Of a stretch of 64,000 nt of DNA, positions 1 to 7,837 are shown piece after piece. The position numbers were made by a program, and so were the translations under genes. Source of the stretch: Geodermatophilus normandii (GTDB taxonomy: Bacteria; Actinomycetota; Actinomycetes; Mycobacteriales; Geodermatophilaceae); contig NZ_QGTX01000001.1 of assembly GCF_003182485.1 (NCBI RefSeq), positions 4,178,001-4,242,000 of the forward strand, written 5' to 3'. Under the pieces are notes generated by a model. The model was not told where the DNA came from. It saw only the letters and a program-made list of their open reading frames with translations, and did not search any database. How positions within the stretch are numbered: the stretch's first letter is position 1; every line of letters begins with the position of its first letter.

Positions 1-585
1 GCCGTCCCCGAGCGCTACCGGGCGCTAGTCACCCTGGCCGCCGGCACGGGTCTGCGTCAGGGCGAGGCCCTCGGGCTGACCGTCGACCGGATCGACTTCC
101 TCCGTCGGCAGCTGACGGTCGACCGCCAACTGGTCACCATGCCCGACCGCCCGCCCTACCTGGCACCGCCCAAGACCCAGGCCTCGGTCCGGGTGGTGCC
201 TCTTCCCCAGGTCGTCGTCGACGCCCTCGCTGCCCACCTCAAGCAGTGGCAGAGCGACGGCTTCGTCTTCACGACCGACCTCGGCAACCCGATCCGCCGG
301 ACGGCCTTCTCCGCCACGGTGTGGCGCCCGGCCGTCAAGACAGCCGGCCTGGACGACACCGTGACCTTCCACGGTCTCCGGCACTTCTACGCCAGCCTGC
401 TCATCCGGCACGGCGAGTCGGTGAAGACCGTCCAGGCCCGGCTTGGTCACGCGAGCGCCTCCGAGACCCTTGACACCTACAGCCACCTTTGGCCGGACTC
501 CGACGACCGGACGCGCGCAGCGGTGGACGCCGTGCTGGCTCCGCATGACGAGCCGCCAGGGAGAACCACTCACTTGCGCCCCTGA
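1..585 (+). CDS. Tyrosine recombinase/integrase, C-terminal part (5' end outside window)
   Basis: The reading frame is open from the first base, so only the catalytic half is visible, about 194 residues. It shows the tyrosine recombinase signature in order: an arginine in GTGLRQGEALGL near the start, a lysine in the beta-hairpin region (PPKTQASVRVVPL), the HGLRH box, LGHAS, and the nucleophilic tyrosine in DTYSHLWP followed by a short tail. This arrangement is typical of actinobacterial phage and integrative-element integrases that act on tRNA or other attachment sites. It ends about 920 bp before the 3' end of rnpB, so it may mark the edge of a mobile element. The rest of the element lies left of the window, and no attachment repeat could be recognised. 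Seen: motifs. Known: family role in site-specific integration and excision. Inferred: element boundary. Confidence 0.9.
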   Translation, partial: AVPERYRALVTLAAGTGLRQGEALGLTVDRIDFLRRQLTVDRQLVTMPDRPPYLAPPKTQASVRVVPLPQVVVDALAAHLKQWQSDGFVFTTDLGNPIRRTAFSATVWRPAVKTAGLDDTVTFHGLRHFYASLLIRHGESVKTVQARLGHASASETLDTYSHLWPDSDDRTRAAVDAVLAPHDEPPGRTTHLRP

Positions 586-624
586 GATCAGTCGGCTGGG
601 ACGAGGGGCCCGTCCCCGGACTCG

Positions 625-1239
625 CTACTCCTGCACCGTCTCGGCTGGGAAGTCCCGGACTTGGAGCGTCGAGTGGTCGAGCAGCGTCAGTCGCCCATCA
701 GCAACGAACACCAGCTGGCCAGGGAGCGGCGTCAATAGGTACGGGATGGCGAAGATGACGCGCCGCCGGAGCCAGCCAACACGGCGGACATGCAGCCTCG
801 TCGACCAGCTGTCACGAACAGCCTTGAGGATCTCGTATGCCTGGGCGGGCTTCGCGGCGTACCGCCCGCGGAAGTCACCAGCGGTCGCCGGCGCCTCCGG
901 GGTCGACCGCGTGCGATAGATCGCCTGCGGGCCGGCGGCCCAAGCGAAGCCAGCTCGAACGTCAGTGCACGGGTGCTTCGGCCATGGCGGTCCCATCTCG
1001 TCGAAGTAGACCCGACTGCCGGCCGCGTTCGACCAGAAGTAGACGGCTGCGCCGCACACGGGGCAGCGAGCATTGGGCCTCAGCCAGCGAGCCGAGTAGG
1101 GCAGTGCCGGATAGCGGACCGTGGCGGGTCGCGGCGGGGCTGGATGGTGGTCCTGCGTGAACCAGCTCGTCGAGTAGGAGCTTGAGCTCTGCCTGCCCGA
1201 GGACCCTCGTGTGACGTCGTGCGCAGAGACCCAGTGCAT
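625..1239 (-). CDS. Hypothetical protein with a CPVC zinc-ribbon-like motif
   Basis: This protein of about 204 residues contains a central ARCPVCGAAVYFW motif. It is followed by an AGSRVYFDEMGPPWPKHPC segment, which resembles a small treble-clef or zinc-ribbon fold with only some of the usual cysteines (CxxC plus a later HPC). I recognise the motif as recurrent in actinobacterial hypothetical proteins but know no function. The C-terminal half holds a basic, hydrophobic stretch (RRRVIFAIPYLL) without a clear membrane anchor. The start chosen is the ATG at 1239 (MHWVSAHDVT). An upstream ATG at 1332 would add an arginine-rich, low-complexity extension that looks non-coding. It lies convergent with the integrase fragment and could be cargo of the same element. 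No function is proposed. Confidence 0.6.
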   Translation of the reverse strand: MHWVSAHDVTRGSSGRQSSSSYSTSWFTQDHHPAPPRPATVRYPALPYSARWLRPNARCPVCGAAVYFWSNAAGSRVYFDEMGPPWPKHPCTDVRAGFAWAAGPQAIYRTRSTPEAPATAGDFRGRYAAKPAQAYEILKAVRDSWSTRLHVRRVGWLRRRVIFAIPYLLTPLPGQLVFVADGRLTLLDHSTLQVRDFPAETVQE

Positions 1240-1478
1240 GGTCCCGTTTCGACCACGTCGCCAATGCCCCCGCCGCCGGTACTTGGCCAACGTGCCTCCT
1301 GCTCGGGCCGACGCTGGATCGCAGCCTCCCATACGAGACGTTCAAGTCCGCCCTCGTTGCCGGCGGCCGCGCGCAACGGGTGCGGACACGTCCGGGTCCT
1401 CGTCCTCAGGCGGGCCGTGGTGGGCGCCGTACTGGCTCCCGCGGCTGAGGAACATCTGAGGAACGGGGACCCCCGCCG
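1240..1478. other. Gene-poor stretch between the zinc-ribbon gene and rnpB
   Basis: No convincing coding sequence is seen on either strand. The short open frames here are arginine-rich and mutually overlapping, which is typical of non-coding GC-rich DNA. A short direct repeat, CTGAGGAAC, occurs twice near 1445-1464. If a mobile element ends at rnpB, its boundary would fall in or near this stretch, but no duplicated piece of rnpB is visible within the window. Confidence 0.4.
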
Positions 1479-1496
1479 GACCTGAAAAGGCAGGTC
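1479..1496 (-). terminator. Small hairpin downstream of rnpB
   Basis: On the minus strand GACCTG-CCTTTT-CAGGTC forms a six-base-pair hairpin 10 to 28 nt beyond the predicted 3' end of rnpB. It is short and lacks a long U tract, so a terminator role is only plausible. Confidence 0.35.
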
Positions 1497-1505
1497 AGAC
1501 GAGGG

Positions 1506-1931
1506 GCGACGGACGAGTCGGCCTGTACGCCGGGTTCTGTCCTCGGGCGCCTCGCGGCCTCCCGATGGGCGGTCATCCATCTAGGCCCGCCGTTGCCGGC
1601 GGGCTCGAGCGGTCCACCCGCAGGCTCGGGCGGGCAGCCCTCGAACGCCTGCGCAGGACGACGTTCCCGCCGTCCCTTCTCGACCTTGCTCCGGGTGGGG
1701 TTTACCGAGCCGCACCGGTCACCCGGTGCGCTGGTGGTCTCTTACACCACCGTTTCACCCTGACCGGCCGTGTCTCCGGAGAGGCACCGCCGGCGGTCTG
1801 TTCTCTGTGGCACTGTCCCGCGGGTTCCCCCGGGTCGCCGTTAGCGACCACCCTGCCCTGTGGAGCCCGGACGTTCCTCGGCGACGGGGTCTCCCCCGCC
1901 GACGCGACCGCCCGGCCGACTCGTCCGTCGT
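1506..1931 (-). ncRNA. rnpB: RNase P RNA (bacterial class A)
   Basis: The minus strand carries the conserved RNase P RNA landmarks: GAGGAACGTCCGGGCTCCAC near the 5' end (P4 5' strand and CR-I), ACAGGGCAGGGTGG and GGCGACCCGGG in the specificity part, CCGGAGCAAGGTCGA (CR-IV/V region), and the 3' end with a GGCCGACTCGTCCGTCG tail. The two ends pair as an unusually long perfect P1 helix: CGACGGACGAGTCGGCC at about 1914-1930 against GGCCGACTCGTCCGTCG at about 1507-1523. That pairing fixes both ends to within a few bases. The length of about 425 nt fits actinobacterial forms. The RNA is the catalytic subunit that matures tRNA 5' ends. It is transcribed away from the riboswitch-controlled gene. A TAGACT hexamer at 1938-1943 on the minus strand is a candidate -10 box. 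Confidence 0.95.
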
Positions 1932-1937
1932 GCCCGC

Positions 1938-1943
1938 AGTCTA
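1938..1943 (-). promoter_or_regulatory. Candidate -10 element of the rnpB promoter
   Basis: TAGACT on the minus strand lies about seven bases upstream of the predicted 5' end of RNase P RNA, as expected for a vegetative sigma factor -10 box. No good -35 match is obvious at 16-18 bp, so this is tentative. Confidence 0.35.
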
Positions 1944-2049
1944 CGGACCCTTCACAGCGGAACTGCCCGGTCCGCGTTGTGACTATTCCGTAACCCACCT
2001 ACGGTTGCCGGGTCCGGTCGGTCGTCACCGCCTCCACCCGGGGGGAGCC

Positions 2050-2206
2050 GCACCGGATGCCGCCGAGTCGTGACCATCCGTGGCCGCGAGCCGGGGACCC
2101 ACCGAACCACTGGGGTGAGTCCCGCTCCCTCGGGAGCGGGTAGGGCGCATCCCCGCCCGAACCCGTCAGCTGACCCGGTAGGCGGCCATGGGAGAACGGA
2201 GAACCG
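2050..2206 (+). promoter_or_regulatory. Cyclic di-AMP riboswitch (ydaO-yuaA class)
   Basis: The leader contains the actinobacterial ydaO-type core in order: GGGGACCCACCGAACCA, CTGGGGTGAGTC, a variable hairpin CCCGCTCCCTCGGGAGCGGG, TAGGGCGCATCCCC, GCCCGAACCCGTCAGCTGAC, CGGTAGGCGG, and GGGAGAACGGAGA. In this class c-di-AMP binding normally turns expression off, and the riboswitch often precedes cell-wall-acting secreted proteins such as Rpf-type factors. Here it precedes a secreted wall-associated protein that starts 265 nt downstream. Boundaries are approximate because the outer stem was not folded computationally. Confidence 0.85.
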
Positions 2207-2210
2207 CAAC

Positions 2211-2251
2211 GGGGTGCGCCGTAGGCGCCTGCCCTGGCGCGCCCGCACCCC
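2211..2251 (+). terminator. Hairpin after the riboswitch, possible expression platform
   Basis: GGGGTGCG (2211-2218) pairs with CGCACCCC (2244-2251), with further pairing inside (GGCGC...GCGCC). It starts right after the riboswitch aptamer and could serve as the ligand-dependent terminator or anti-terminator, although there is no U tract. The remaining leader to 2470 shows no gene. Confidence 0.4.
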
Positions 2252-2470
2252 CTCAGAGACGGACGCCGCGACCCGCGCACGAACGCCGGTCGCCGCGCAT
2301 CCCGAGCCGGACCGCGACCGCTCTCGCGTCGGCCTGCCCTCCAGCAGGTGCCCGCCGCCCGGTCGCCCGCCCGGCCGTCCCATCCGGGGGCTTCCGCCCC
2401 ACTCACGTGACGGTGACCGCTGAACACACGGCGGCGCCGCACGGAACCGACGTCAGGAGCTCTCCTCGTC

Positions 2471-3091
2471 ATGCCTTCGCACAGCTCATCCCGCACCGTC
2501 CGCCGCACCGTCACGGTCGGCGCCCTCGCCCTCGCCTTCGGTCTCTCCGGGCAGTCCGTCGCCCAGGCCGAGGGCCGGTGGGACGGCCACCGCTCCGACT
2601 GGTCGCACGGCTGGTCCCACGACCGGGACGAGGCGCCGGCCGCCGCTCCGGCGGCAGCCCCCGCCGCGGCCGCGGCTCCCGCAGCCGCGGCGGCCCCGGC
2701 GGCGGCCGCCGCCACCGCGGTGGTCGCGGTGTCGACCGACCTCACCGGCAAGCCCACGCCGACCTCGACCGCCTACAGCGCCTGGGCCGCGCACGTCCGC
2801 CCGGTCGTCGCGGAGGTCACCTCGACCTTCGGGGTGTCCACGGTCCTGACCCGGCCCGGGCACTCGCCCACCCAGCAGCTGGCCGCGGACTTCATGGTCT
2901 ACGCGGACTCCGCCAAGGGGAACGCCGTCGCCCAGTACGTCATCGACAACGCCGCGCGGTTCAACGTCGAGTACGTCATCTGGCAGCAGCGGATCTTCAT
3001 CATCGGCGGCTCCGGCTGGCGGGCGATGGAGGACCGCGGGTCGGTCACCGCCAACCACTACGACCACGTGCACGTCAGCTTCAACCCCTGA
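2471..3091 (+). CDS. Secreted protein with Ala/Pro linker and VIWQQ...HVHVSF C-terminal domain
   Basis: The protein has 206 residues. An N-terminal signal peptide (basic RTVRRTVTVG, hydrophobic core, SVAQA cleavage site near residue 33) is followed by a His/Trp-rich patch and a long Ala/Pro linker (about residues 53-85). The C-terminal domain (about residues 95-206) contains DFMVYADSAKGNAVAQYV, YVIWQQR, GSGWRAMEDRGS and the terminal HYDHVHVSF. This domain is common at the end of actinobacterial secreted proteins linked to peptidoglycan, often next to coiled-coil or lysozyme-like domains. No catalytic domain is visible upstream, so an enzymatic role is unproven. AGGAG lies 13 nt before the ATG. 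Control by the c-di-AMP riboswitch is consistent with a role in wall turnover or resuscitation (inference). Confidence 0.85.
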   Translation: MPSHSSSRTVRRTVTVGALALAFGLSGQSVAQAEGRWDGHRSDWSHGWSHDRDEAPAAAPAAAPAAAAAPAAAAAPAAAAATAVVAVSTDLTGKPTPTSTAYSAWAAHVRPVVAEVTSTFGVSTVLTRPGHSPTQQLAADFMVYADSAKGNAVAQYVIDNAARFNVEYVIWQQRIFIIGGSGWRAMEDRGSVTANHYDHVHVSFNP

Positions 3092-3133
3092 TCGACCGGG
3101 ACGCGGCCCCGGGTCCCCCGGGGCCGCGTCCCC

Positions 3134-3853
3134 TCACCCCGCGTAGAGGGCGAAGCCGGCCACGCGCCGGCCGTCCAGCTCGGGGGTCGCCATGTCGACC
3201 TGCTTGCGAGCCTGCTCCTCGACCGGCTCGTCCGACAGCGCCTCGAGGTAGCGGCGGTGCTCGGCGAGCGAGGCCACCGCCCGGTCGACGACGTCGGTGA
3301 CATCGACGGTGTGCGTCACCCCGACCGGCGTGGCGACGGCGGTCCACCGCACGCCCCGCCACGGCTCCTGGGCGGCGAGCTCCGGGAAGATCCACTCGTT
3401 GGCCGCGTCGCCGACCGCGTCGAGCGCGCAGCGGCCCAGCGCCCGGTGGTCGGCGCTGTTCCAGTAGCCGACCGCCGCGCCCGGGGGCGTCCAGGTGTCG
3501 CCGTGGTGCATCGTCACCACCAGGTGCGGCCGGTGCCGCCGGATCGCCGCCGCGAGCGACCGGCGCAGGTCCGTCCCCTCGGTCAGCCGGCCGTCGGGGT
3601 GGCCGAGGAACTCGACCACCGACACGCCCACCACCGCGGCCGCGGCCCGCTGCTCGCGCTCCCGCAGCGGCCCGGCCTCCTCCGGCGGCAGCCCGGCGAT
3701 GCCGGCCTCGCCACTGGTCGCCAGCACGTACCGGACGTCGCGTCCGGCCGCGGTCCACGTGGCGACGGCGGCCGCGCACCCGTACTCGACGTCGTCGGGG
3801 TGGGCGACGACGACCAGCGCGCGCTCCCAGTCGTCGGGCAGCGGATCGGCCAT
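3134..3853 (-). CDS. PIG-L/LmbE-family deacetylase
   Basis: This 239-residue protein opens with VVVAHPDDVEYG (residues 14-25), the zinc-binding AHPDD motif of PIG-L/LmbE N-deacetylases. Later it has the family-typical HHGDTWTPPG and SADHRALGR segment, whose histidine completes the metal site. Family members remove acetyl groups from N-acetylglucosamine-type substrates, as in MshB for mycothiol and Mca for mycothiol conjugates. The substrate here cannot be read from sequence. Both ends are supported: the ATG at 3853 is followed directly by the conserved fold, and the length is normal for the family. It is convergent with the riboswitch-controlled gene, separated by 42 bp, and followed upstream by a 117 bp gap before the DoxX-like gene, so it is probably monocistronic. 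Confidence 0.85.
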   Translation of the reverse strand: MADPLPDDWERALVVVAHPDDVEYGCAAAVATWTAAGRDVRYVLATSGEAGIAGLPPEEAGPLREREQRAAAAVVGVSVVEFLGHPDGRLTEGTDLRRSLAAAIRRHRPHLVVTMHHGDTWTPPGAAVGYWNSADHRALGRCALDAVGDAANEWIFPELAAQEPWRGVRWTAVATPVGVTHTVDVTDVVDRAVASLAEHRRYLEALSDEPVEEQARKQVDMATPELDGRRVAGFALYAG

Positions 3854-3970
3854 GCGGGCAGTGTGCCCGGCGTCGGCGCGCGGCGGCGGGCTCGGGACGC
3901 AGCCGGGTGGACGGCGCCCGGCCGACCGGGCCCGACCCGGTCCCCACCCGCGGCCGCTGATCGACCGGCG

Positions 3971-4330
3971 TCAGCGACCGCGGGCCACCCGCAGCGCGGC
4001 GGCGATCATCGGCGCCTGCAGCGGCAGCCGGACCGCGGCGGCCGCCAGGAACGCCGGCCGCCCCCGCGCGAGGCGGACGTGGTGCAGGTGCGCCGGCAGG
4101 AACGAGGCGAGCAGCCCGGCCGCCGCCCACCCCCCGGCTCGCCGGGTCGGCGGCCCGGTGAGCAGTGCCGCCGCGGCGACCTCGGCCACGCCGCTGCCGA
4201 GCACCCACGCCCGGGCGTCGCCGAGCTCGGGCGGCACCAGCCACTCGTAGGTCCGAGGCCGCACCAGGTGCAGCACGCCGGAGCCGCCGAGGGCGGCGGC
4301 CAGCCAGGTCGCCGGGGCGGGGAGGCGCAC
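3971..4330 (-). CDS. Small DoxX-like membrane protein
   Basis: The protein has 119 residues and three to four hydrophobic segments. It begins with GGSGVLHLVRP...YEWLVPPEL, the pattern of DoxX-like proteins (a glycine-rich first helix followed by the RP and P-x-x-L features). Function in this family is mostly unknown. Some members act with thiosulfate or redox complexes. The gene diverges from the TauE/SafE gene with only 24 bp between the two start codons, so the promoters must overlap and at least one message is likely leaderless. The ATG at 4330 is the only plausible start. Its C-terminus is basic (RVARGR). Confidence 0.65.
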   Translation of the reverse strand: MRLPAPATWLAAALGGSGVLHLVRPRTYEWLVPPELGDARAWVLGSGVAEVAAAALLTGPPTRRAGGWAAAGLLASFLPAHLHHVRLARGRPAFLAAAAVRLPLQAPMIAAALRVARGR

Positions 4331-4354
4331 GGCGTCACCGTAGGCTGCCGCTCC

Positions 4355-5107
4355 GTGTCAGCCGCCGACCTGCTCATCGCGGCCGCGGTGGCCCTCGGCG
4401 CCGGCGTCATCAACTCGATCGCCGGCGGCGGGTCGCTCGTCCTCTTCCCCACCCTCGTGGCACTCGGCCTGCCGACGGTGGCGGCCAACGTCACCAACTC
4501 GGTGGCGCAGTGGCCCGGCTACCTCGGCGGGATGGCCGGGTTCCGCCGCGAGTACGCCGGCCAGGGCGAGCGGCTGGTGCGCCTCGGCGCGGTGTCGGTC
4601 CTCGGCGGCACCGCCGGCAGCGTGCTGCTGCTGACCACGCCCAGCGAGGCCTTCGACGTCGTCGTCCCGGTGCTGGTGCTGCTGGCGAGCCTGCTGCTGG
4701 CCGTGCAGCCGCTGCTGACCCGCCGGCTGCGCGACCGCGACGACGGCACCGCCCGCGACCCGTGGTGGCTCCATCTCGCGCTGTTCCTCGCCACCGTCTA
4801 CGGCGGCTACTTCGGCGGGGCGCTCGGCGTGATCCTGGTCGGCGTGCTCGGCACCGCGCTGCACCGGCTGCAGCTGGCCAACGCGCTGAAGTCGGCGCTG
4901 TCCGCGGTGACGGCGACGGTGACGCTCGTCGTCTTCGGCTTCTTCGGGCCGGTCGACTGGCAGGTGGTCGCCGTCGCGGCGCCGGCCAGCCTGGTGGGTG
5001 GGTTCGCCGGTGCCCGGATCGCCAGCCGCATCCCCGCGACGCCGCTGCGGGTGCTCATCGTGGTCTTCGGCGTCGTGGTGTCGGTCTACCTGTTCACCCG
5101 GATCTGA
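4355..5107 (+). CDS. TauE/SafE-family sulfite or organosulfonate exporter-like permease
   Basis: This 250-residue membrane protein has about eight hydrophobic helices and the duplicated TauE/SafE signature: GAGVINSIAGGGSLVLFPTL near the N-terminus and GGYFGGALGVILVG in the second half. The family exports sulfur-containing or other small organic anions, and specificity cannot be assigned. The start is the GTG at 4355. It gives VSAADLLIAAAVALGAG directly before the first conserved helix, and a TAGGCT hexamer at 4341-4346 would suit a leaderless transcript starting at the GTG. The stop codon is only one base from the nadA stop codon on the opposite strand (convergent). Confidence 0.85.
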   Translation: MSAADLLIAAAVALGAGVINSIAGGGSLVLFPTLVALGLPTVAANVTNSVAQWPGYLGGMAGFRREYAGQGERLVRLGAVSVLGGTAGSVLLLTTPSEAFDVVVPVLVLLASLLLAVQPLLTRRLRDRDDGTARDPWWLHLALFLATVYGGYFGGALGVILVGVLGTALHRLQLANALKSALSAVTATVTLVVFGFFGPVDWQVVAVAAPASLVGGFAGARIASRIPATPLRVLIVVFGVVVSVYLFTRI

Positions 5108-5108
5108 C

Positions 5109-6140
5109 CTACTCGCCGCCGCGGCCGGGCTCGCCGATGGCGATCATCGCCTCCACGGCGCGGCGGGCGCGGGCGGCGGTCTCCGGGTCGACGTCGATCG
5201 CACCCTCGCCGGTGCGCAGCGTGTGCAGCAGCTTCGCCGGGGTGATCATCTTCATGTATCGGCAGGCCGCCCGCTCGTTCATCGGGATGAACGCCGTTCC
5301 GGAGTTCAGCGCCCGCAGCTGGTGCAGGATGCCGACCTCGGTGGCCACCAGCACCTGCGGGGCGCGGGTGGTCGCGGCCTCCTCGACCATCCCGCCGGTG
5401 GACAGCACGCGGGTGCGGTCGGCCGGCAGGTCGCCGTGGCTGACGAGGTCCAGCACCGAGGTGGTGCAGCCGCACTCGGGGTGCACCAGGATCTCCGCGT
5501 CCGGGTGCGCGGCCACCTGCGCGCGGACGTCGGCCGGGCTGATGCCGGCGTGCACGTGGCACTCCCCCGCCCACACGTGGACGTTCTCTCGCCCGGTCAC
5601 GCGCTTGACGTGCGCGCCGAGGAACTGGTCCGGGCAGAACAGGATCTCCCGGTCGGCCGGGATGGAGCGGATGACGTCGGCGGCGTTCGACGACGTGCAG
5701 CAGATGTCGGTCTCGGCCTTCACCGCGGCGGTGGTGTTCACGTAGCTGACGACGACGGCGCCCGGGTGCTCGGCCTTCCACTCGCGCAGCTGCTCGGCGG
5801 TGATCGAGTCGGCGAGCGAGCAGCCGGCGGCGTGGTCGGGCAGCAGCACCGTCTTGTCCGGGGAGAGGATCTTCGCCGTCTCGGCCATGAAGTGGACGCC
5901 GCAGAAGACGATCTCGCGGGCGTCGGTCTGCGCGGCGACCCGCGACAGGTAGAGGGAGTCGCCGGTGAAGTGGGCGACGTCCTGGATCTCGGGCACCTGG
6001 TAGTTGTGCGCGAGGACCACCGCGCCCCGCTCGTCGGCCAGCCGGCGGACCTCGGCGGCCCAGGTCGCGTACTCGGCGGGCGACAGGGTGCGCTCGTCGC
6101 CGGCGACGGCGGGGGTGGCGGGCGCGATGGTCGCGGTCAC
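5109..6140 (-). CDS. nadA: Quinolinate synthase A
   Basis: The protein has 343 residues. NadA condenses iminoaspartate with dihydroxyacetone phosphate to quinolinate in de novo NAD synthesis and uses one [4Fe-4S] cluster. Visible family features are [30 protein letters not shown] with the first cluster cysteine, CCTSSNA with the second, and HPECGCT with the third. AGECHVHAG and [15 protein letters not shown] contain substrate-contacting residues. The start is GTG at 6140, with GGAG a few bases upstream. In actinobacteria nadA is usually followed by nadB and nadC. Here no nadB or nadC neighbour is present, so the pathway genes are split. It is convergent with the TauE/SafE gene. Confidence 0.95.
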   Translation of the reverse strand: MTATIAPATPAVAGDERTLSPAEYATWAAEVRRLADERGAVVLAHNYQVPEIQDVAHFTGDSLYLSRVAAQTDAREIVFCGVHFMAETAKILSPDKTVLLPDHAAGCSLADSITAEQLREWKAEHPGAVVVSYVNTTAAVKAETDICCTSSNAADVIRSIPADREILFCPDQFLGAHVKRVTGRENVHVWAGECHVHAGISPADVRAQVAAHPDAEILVHPECGCTTSVLDLVSHGDLPADRTRVLSTGGMVEEAATTRAPQVLVATEVGILHQLRALNSGTAFIPMNERAACRYMKMITPAKLLHTLRTGEGAIDVDPETAARARRAVEAMIAIGEPGRGGE

Positions 6141-6246
6141 GGGGCTCCTCGGAGGCAGGCGCGGGGGCTCATCGTCCCCGGTCCACCGTCAGCGGCGGTA
6201 GCGGGGTGCCCCCTACAACGCCGGGCTCCCCGGCCCGCTTCCCCCG

Positions 6247-6285
6247 GCGCCGGACGTCAGCGCCGGACGTCAGCGCCGGACGTCG
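6247..6285. repeat. Three tandem copies of a 13-bp unit
   Basis: GCGCCGGACGTCA occurs at 6247-6259 and 6260-6272, and as a one-base variant at 6273-6285. The stop codon of the adjacent reductase-like gene lies in the second copy. Because 13 is not a multiple of three, copy-number change would move the frame at the very end of that gene. Confidence 0.8.
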
Positions 6286-6861
6286 TACACCAGGTGCGTC
6301 ACCCGGCTGCCCTGCACCACCTGCGGGTCCTCGAACTGGATCTCCGGCGGTCCCCCGGCGCCGGAGTACGGCTTCCCCGAGCCCAGCACCACCGGGACGA
6401 GCGCGAGCACCACCCGGTCGACCAGGCCCGCGCGCAGCGCCCTGCCCGCCCACGTCCCCGGCCGACACCGTGACGTCCCGGTCGCCGGCGAGCTCCCTCG
6501 CCCGCTCGATCCCGGTGCGGACGTCGGCGACGAAGCTGAACGGCGCCGTCGCCCGGTGCGGCCAGTCGTCGGCCGGCCGGTGGGTCACCACGACGACGTG
6601 CTCGCCGTTCGGGGGCACGCCCTCCCAGCCGTCGGTGATGTCGAACAGGTGGCGTCCGCACACCATGACGCCCGCCCGCTCGGCGAACGGCCGCAGGAAC
6701 TCCGCCGTCGGCGCGGTCACGTGGAAGGGGCGGTTCCGGTCGCTGAAGGTCATCTCGACGTCGCCGTTGCCGTACCAGTCGAACAGCGGGCCGGGCATGT
6801 CGTCGTCCCGGCCCACGAACCCGTCCAGCGACACCGCCGCGAACAGGACCACCGCACCCAT
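6270..6861 (-). pseudogene. RibD/dihydrofolate-reductase-family protein, single-base frameshift
   Basis: The frame from the ATG at 6861 encodes MGAVVLFAAVSLDGFVG, then VMVCGRHLFDITDGW, EHVVVVTHRPADDW and GDRDVTVSAGDVGGQ. This is the pattern of the RibD C-terminal/DHFR-like reductases that are common in actinobacteria. After GGQ the correct continuation (ALRAGLVDRVVLALVPVVLG, then PPEIQFEDPQVVQGSRVTHL ending in VYDVRR) is found one frame away, up to the stop at 6270. The length (592 nt) is one more than a multiple of three. One extra C in the CCC run at 6440-6442 accounts for the shift. The break is either a recent inactivation or a sequencing error. Everything else in the gene is intact. It diverges from the amino-acid ABC transporter operon. 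Confidence 0.8.
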
Positions 6862-6917
6862 GGCGCACCTCCTCGTCCGACGAGCCCGGGTGAGGCCGGA
6901 CACACCGGCCCCGGTCC

Positions 6918-6923
6918 TACGAT
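6918..6923 (+). promoter_or_regulatory. Candidate -10 box of the amino-acid ABC operon
   Basis: TACGAT lies 36 bp upstream of the substrate-binding protein start in the divergent intergenic region. It matches the actinobacterial -10 consensus TANNNT. No convincing -35 box is seen. Confidence 0.35.
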
Positions 6924-6958
6924 CTGCGCGCCGATCCGACCCAGCAAGGGACTCCTCG

Positions 6959-7837
6959 ATGCGCCGTCGTCCGCTCCCCCTCGTCCTCGCCGCCACCGCC
7001 GCCCTGGCGCTCTCCGCGTGCGCACCGCAGGAGGAGTCGACCGACGCCGGCTCCTCCGGCAGCGGCGGCTCCTCGGCCACCGGCGCCTGCACGCCCGACG
7101 AGCTCGACACCCTCGAGCCGGGCACGCTGACGATCGCCACCGACGAGCCGGCCTACGAGCCGTGGTTCGTCGACGACGCCCCGGAGAACGGCGAGGGCTT
7201 CGAGTCCGCCGTCGCCTACGCGGTCGCCGAGCAGCTCGGCTACTCCGAGGACGACGTCACCTGGACGCGGGTGCCCTTCAACGCGGCCATCCAGCCCGGC
7301 GCCCGCCCCTTCGACTTCGACGTCAACCAGTTCTCCATCACCGAGGAGCGGCGGCAGGCCGTCGACTTCTCCTCGCCGTACTACACGGTGAGCCAGGCGG
7401 TCATCACCACCGCGGGCTCCGCGGCCGACGGCGCCACCAGCCTCGCCGACCTGCGCGGCCTGCGCCTCGGTGCCCAGGTGGCGACGACGAGCCTCGACGT
7501 CCTCACCACCGTGATCGCCCCCGAGAACGACCCGGTCGTGTTCAACACCAACGACGACGCCAAGCTCGCCCTGCAGAACGGCCAGGTGGACGCGATCGTC
7601 GTCGACCTGCCGACGGCCTTCTACATCACCGCCGCCGAGCTGGAGAACGGCGTGATCGTGGGCCAGCTCGAGGACTCCGGCGAGGGTGGCGACCAGTTCG
7701 GCCTGCTCCTGGCCAAGGACAGCCCGCTCACCGACTGCGTCAGCCGGGCCGTCGACGCGTTGCGCGAGGACGGCACGCTCGCCGAGCTCGAGCAGCAGTG
7801 GCTGTCCGACGTCGCCGACGCGCCCGTCCTGTCCTGA
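6959..7837 (+). CDS. Amino-acid ABC transporter substrate-binding lipoprotein
   Basis: The protein has 292 residues. The N-terminus MRRRPLPLVLAATAALALSA-C is a lipoprotein signal with the lipobox LSAC, so the protein is tethered to the outer face of the membrane. A Ser/Gly-rich linker precedes a family-3 solute-binding domain: TLTIATDEPAYEPWF, GFESAVAYAVAEQLGY, VPFNAAIQPG, FDVNQFSITEERRQAVDFSS and VDAIVVDLPTAFYIT. Family-3 proteins bind polar amino acids or similar compounds. It is the first gene of a three-gene operon with a permease and an ATPase, all overlapping or abutting. Exact substrate unknown. Confidence 0.9.
   Translation: MRRRPLPLVLAATAALALSACAPQEESTDAGSSGSGGSSATGACTPDELDTLEPGTLTIATDEPAYEPWFVDDAPENGEGFESAVAYAVAEQLGYSEDDVTWTRVPFNAAIQPGARPFDFDVNQFSITEERRQAVDFSSPYYTVSQAVITTAGSAADGATSLADLRGLRLGAQVATTSLDVLTTVIAPENDPVVFNTNDDAKLALQNGQVDAIVVDLPTAFYITAAELENGVIVGQLEDSGEGGDQFGLLLAKDSPLTDCVSRAVDALREDGTLAELEQQWLSDVADAPVLS

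Noticed and set aside
2211-2470. Extra small gene between the riboswitch and the secreted protein
   Set aside because: Frames here are Arg/Pro-rich and overlap the riboswitch. A 265-nt untranslated leader with an expression platform is the simpler reading.
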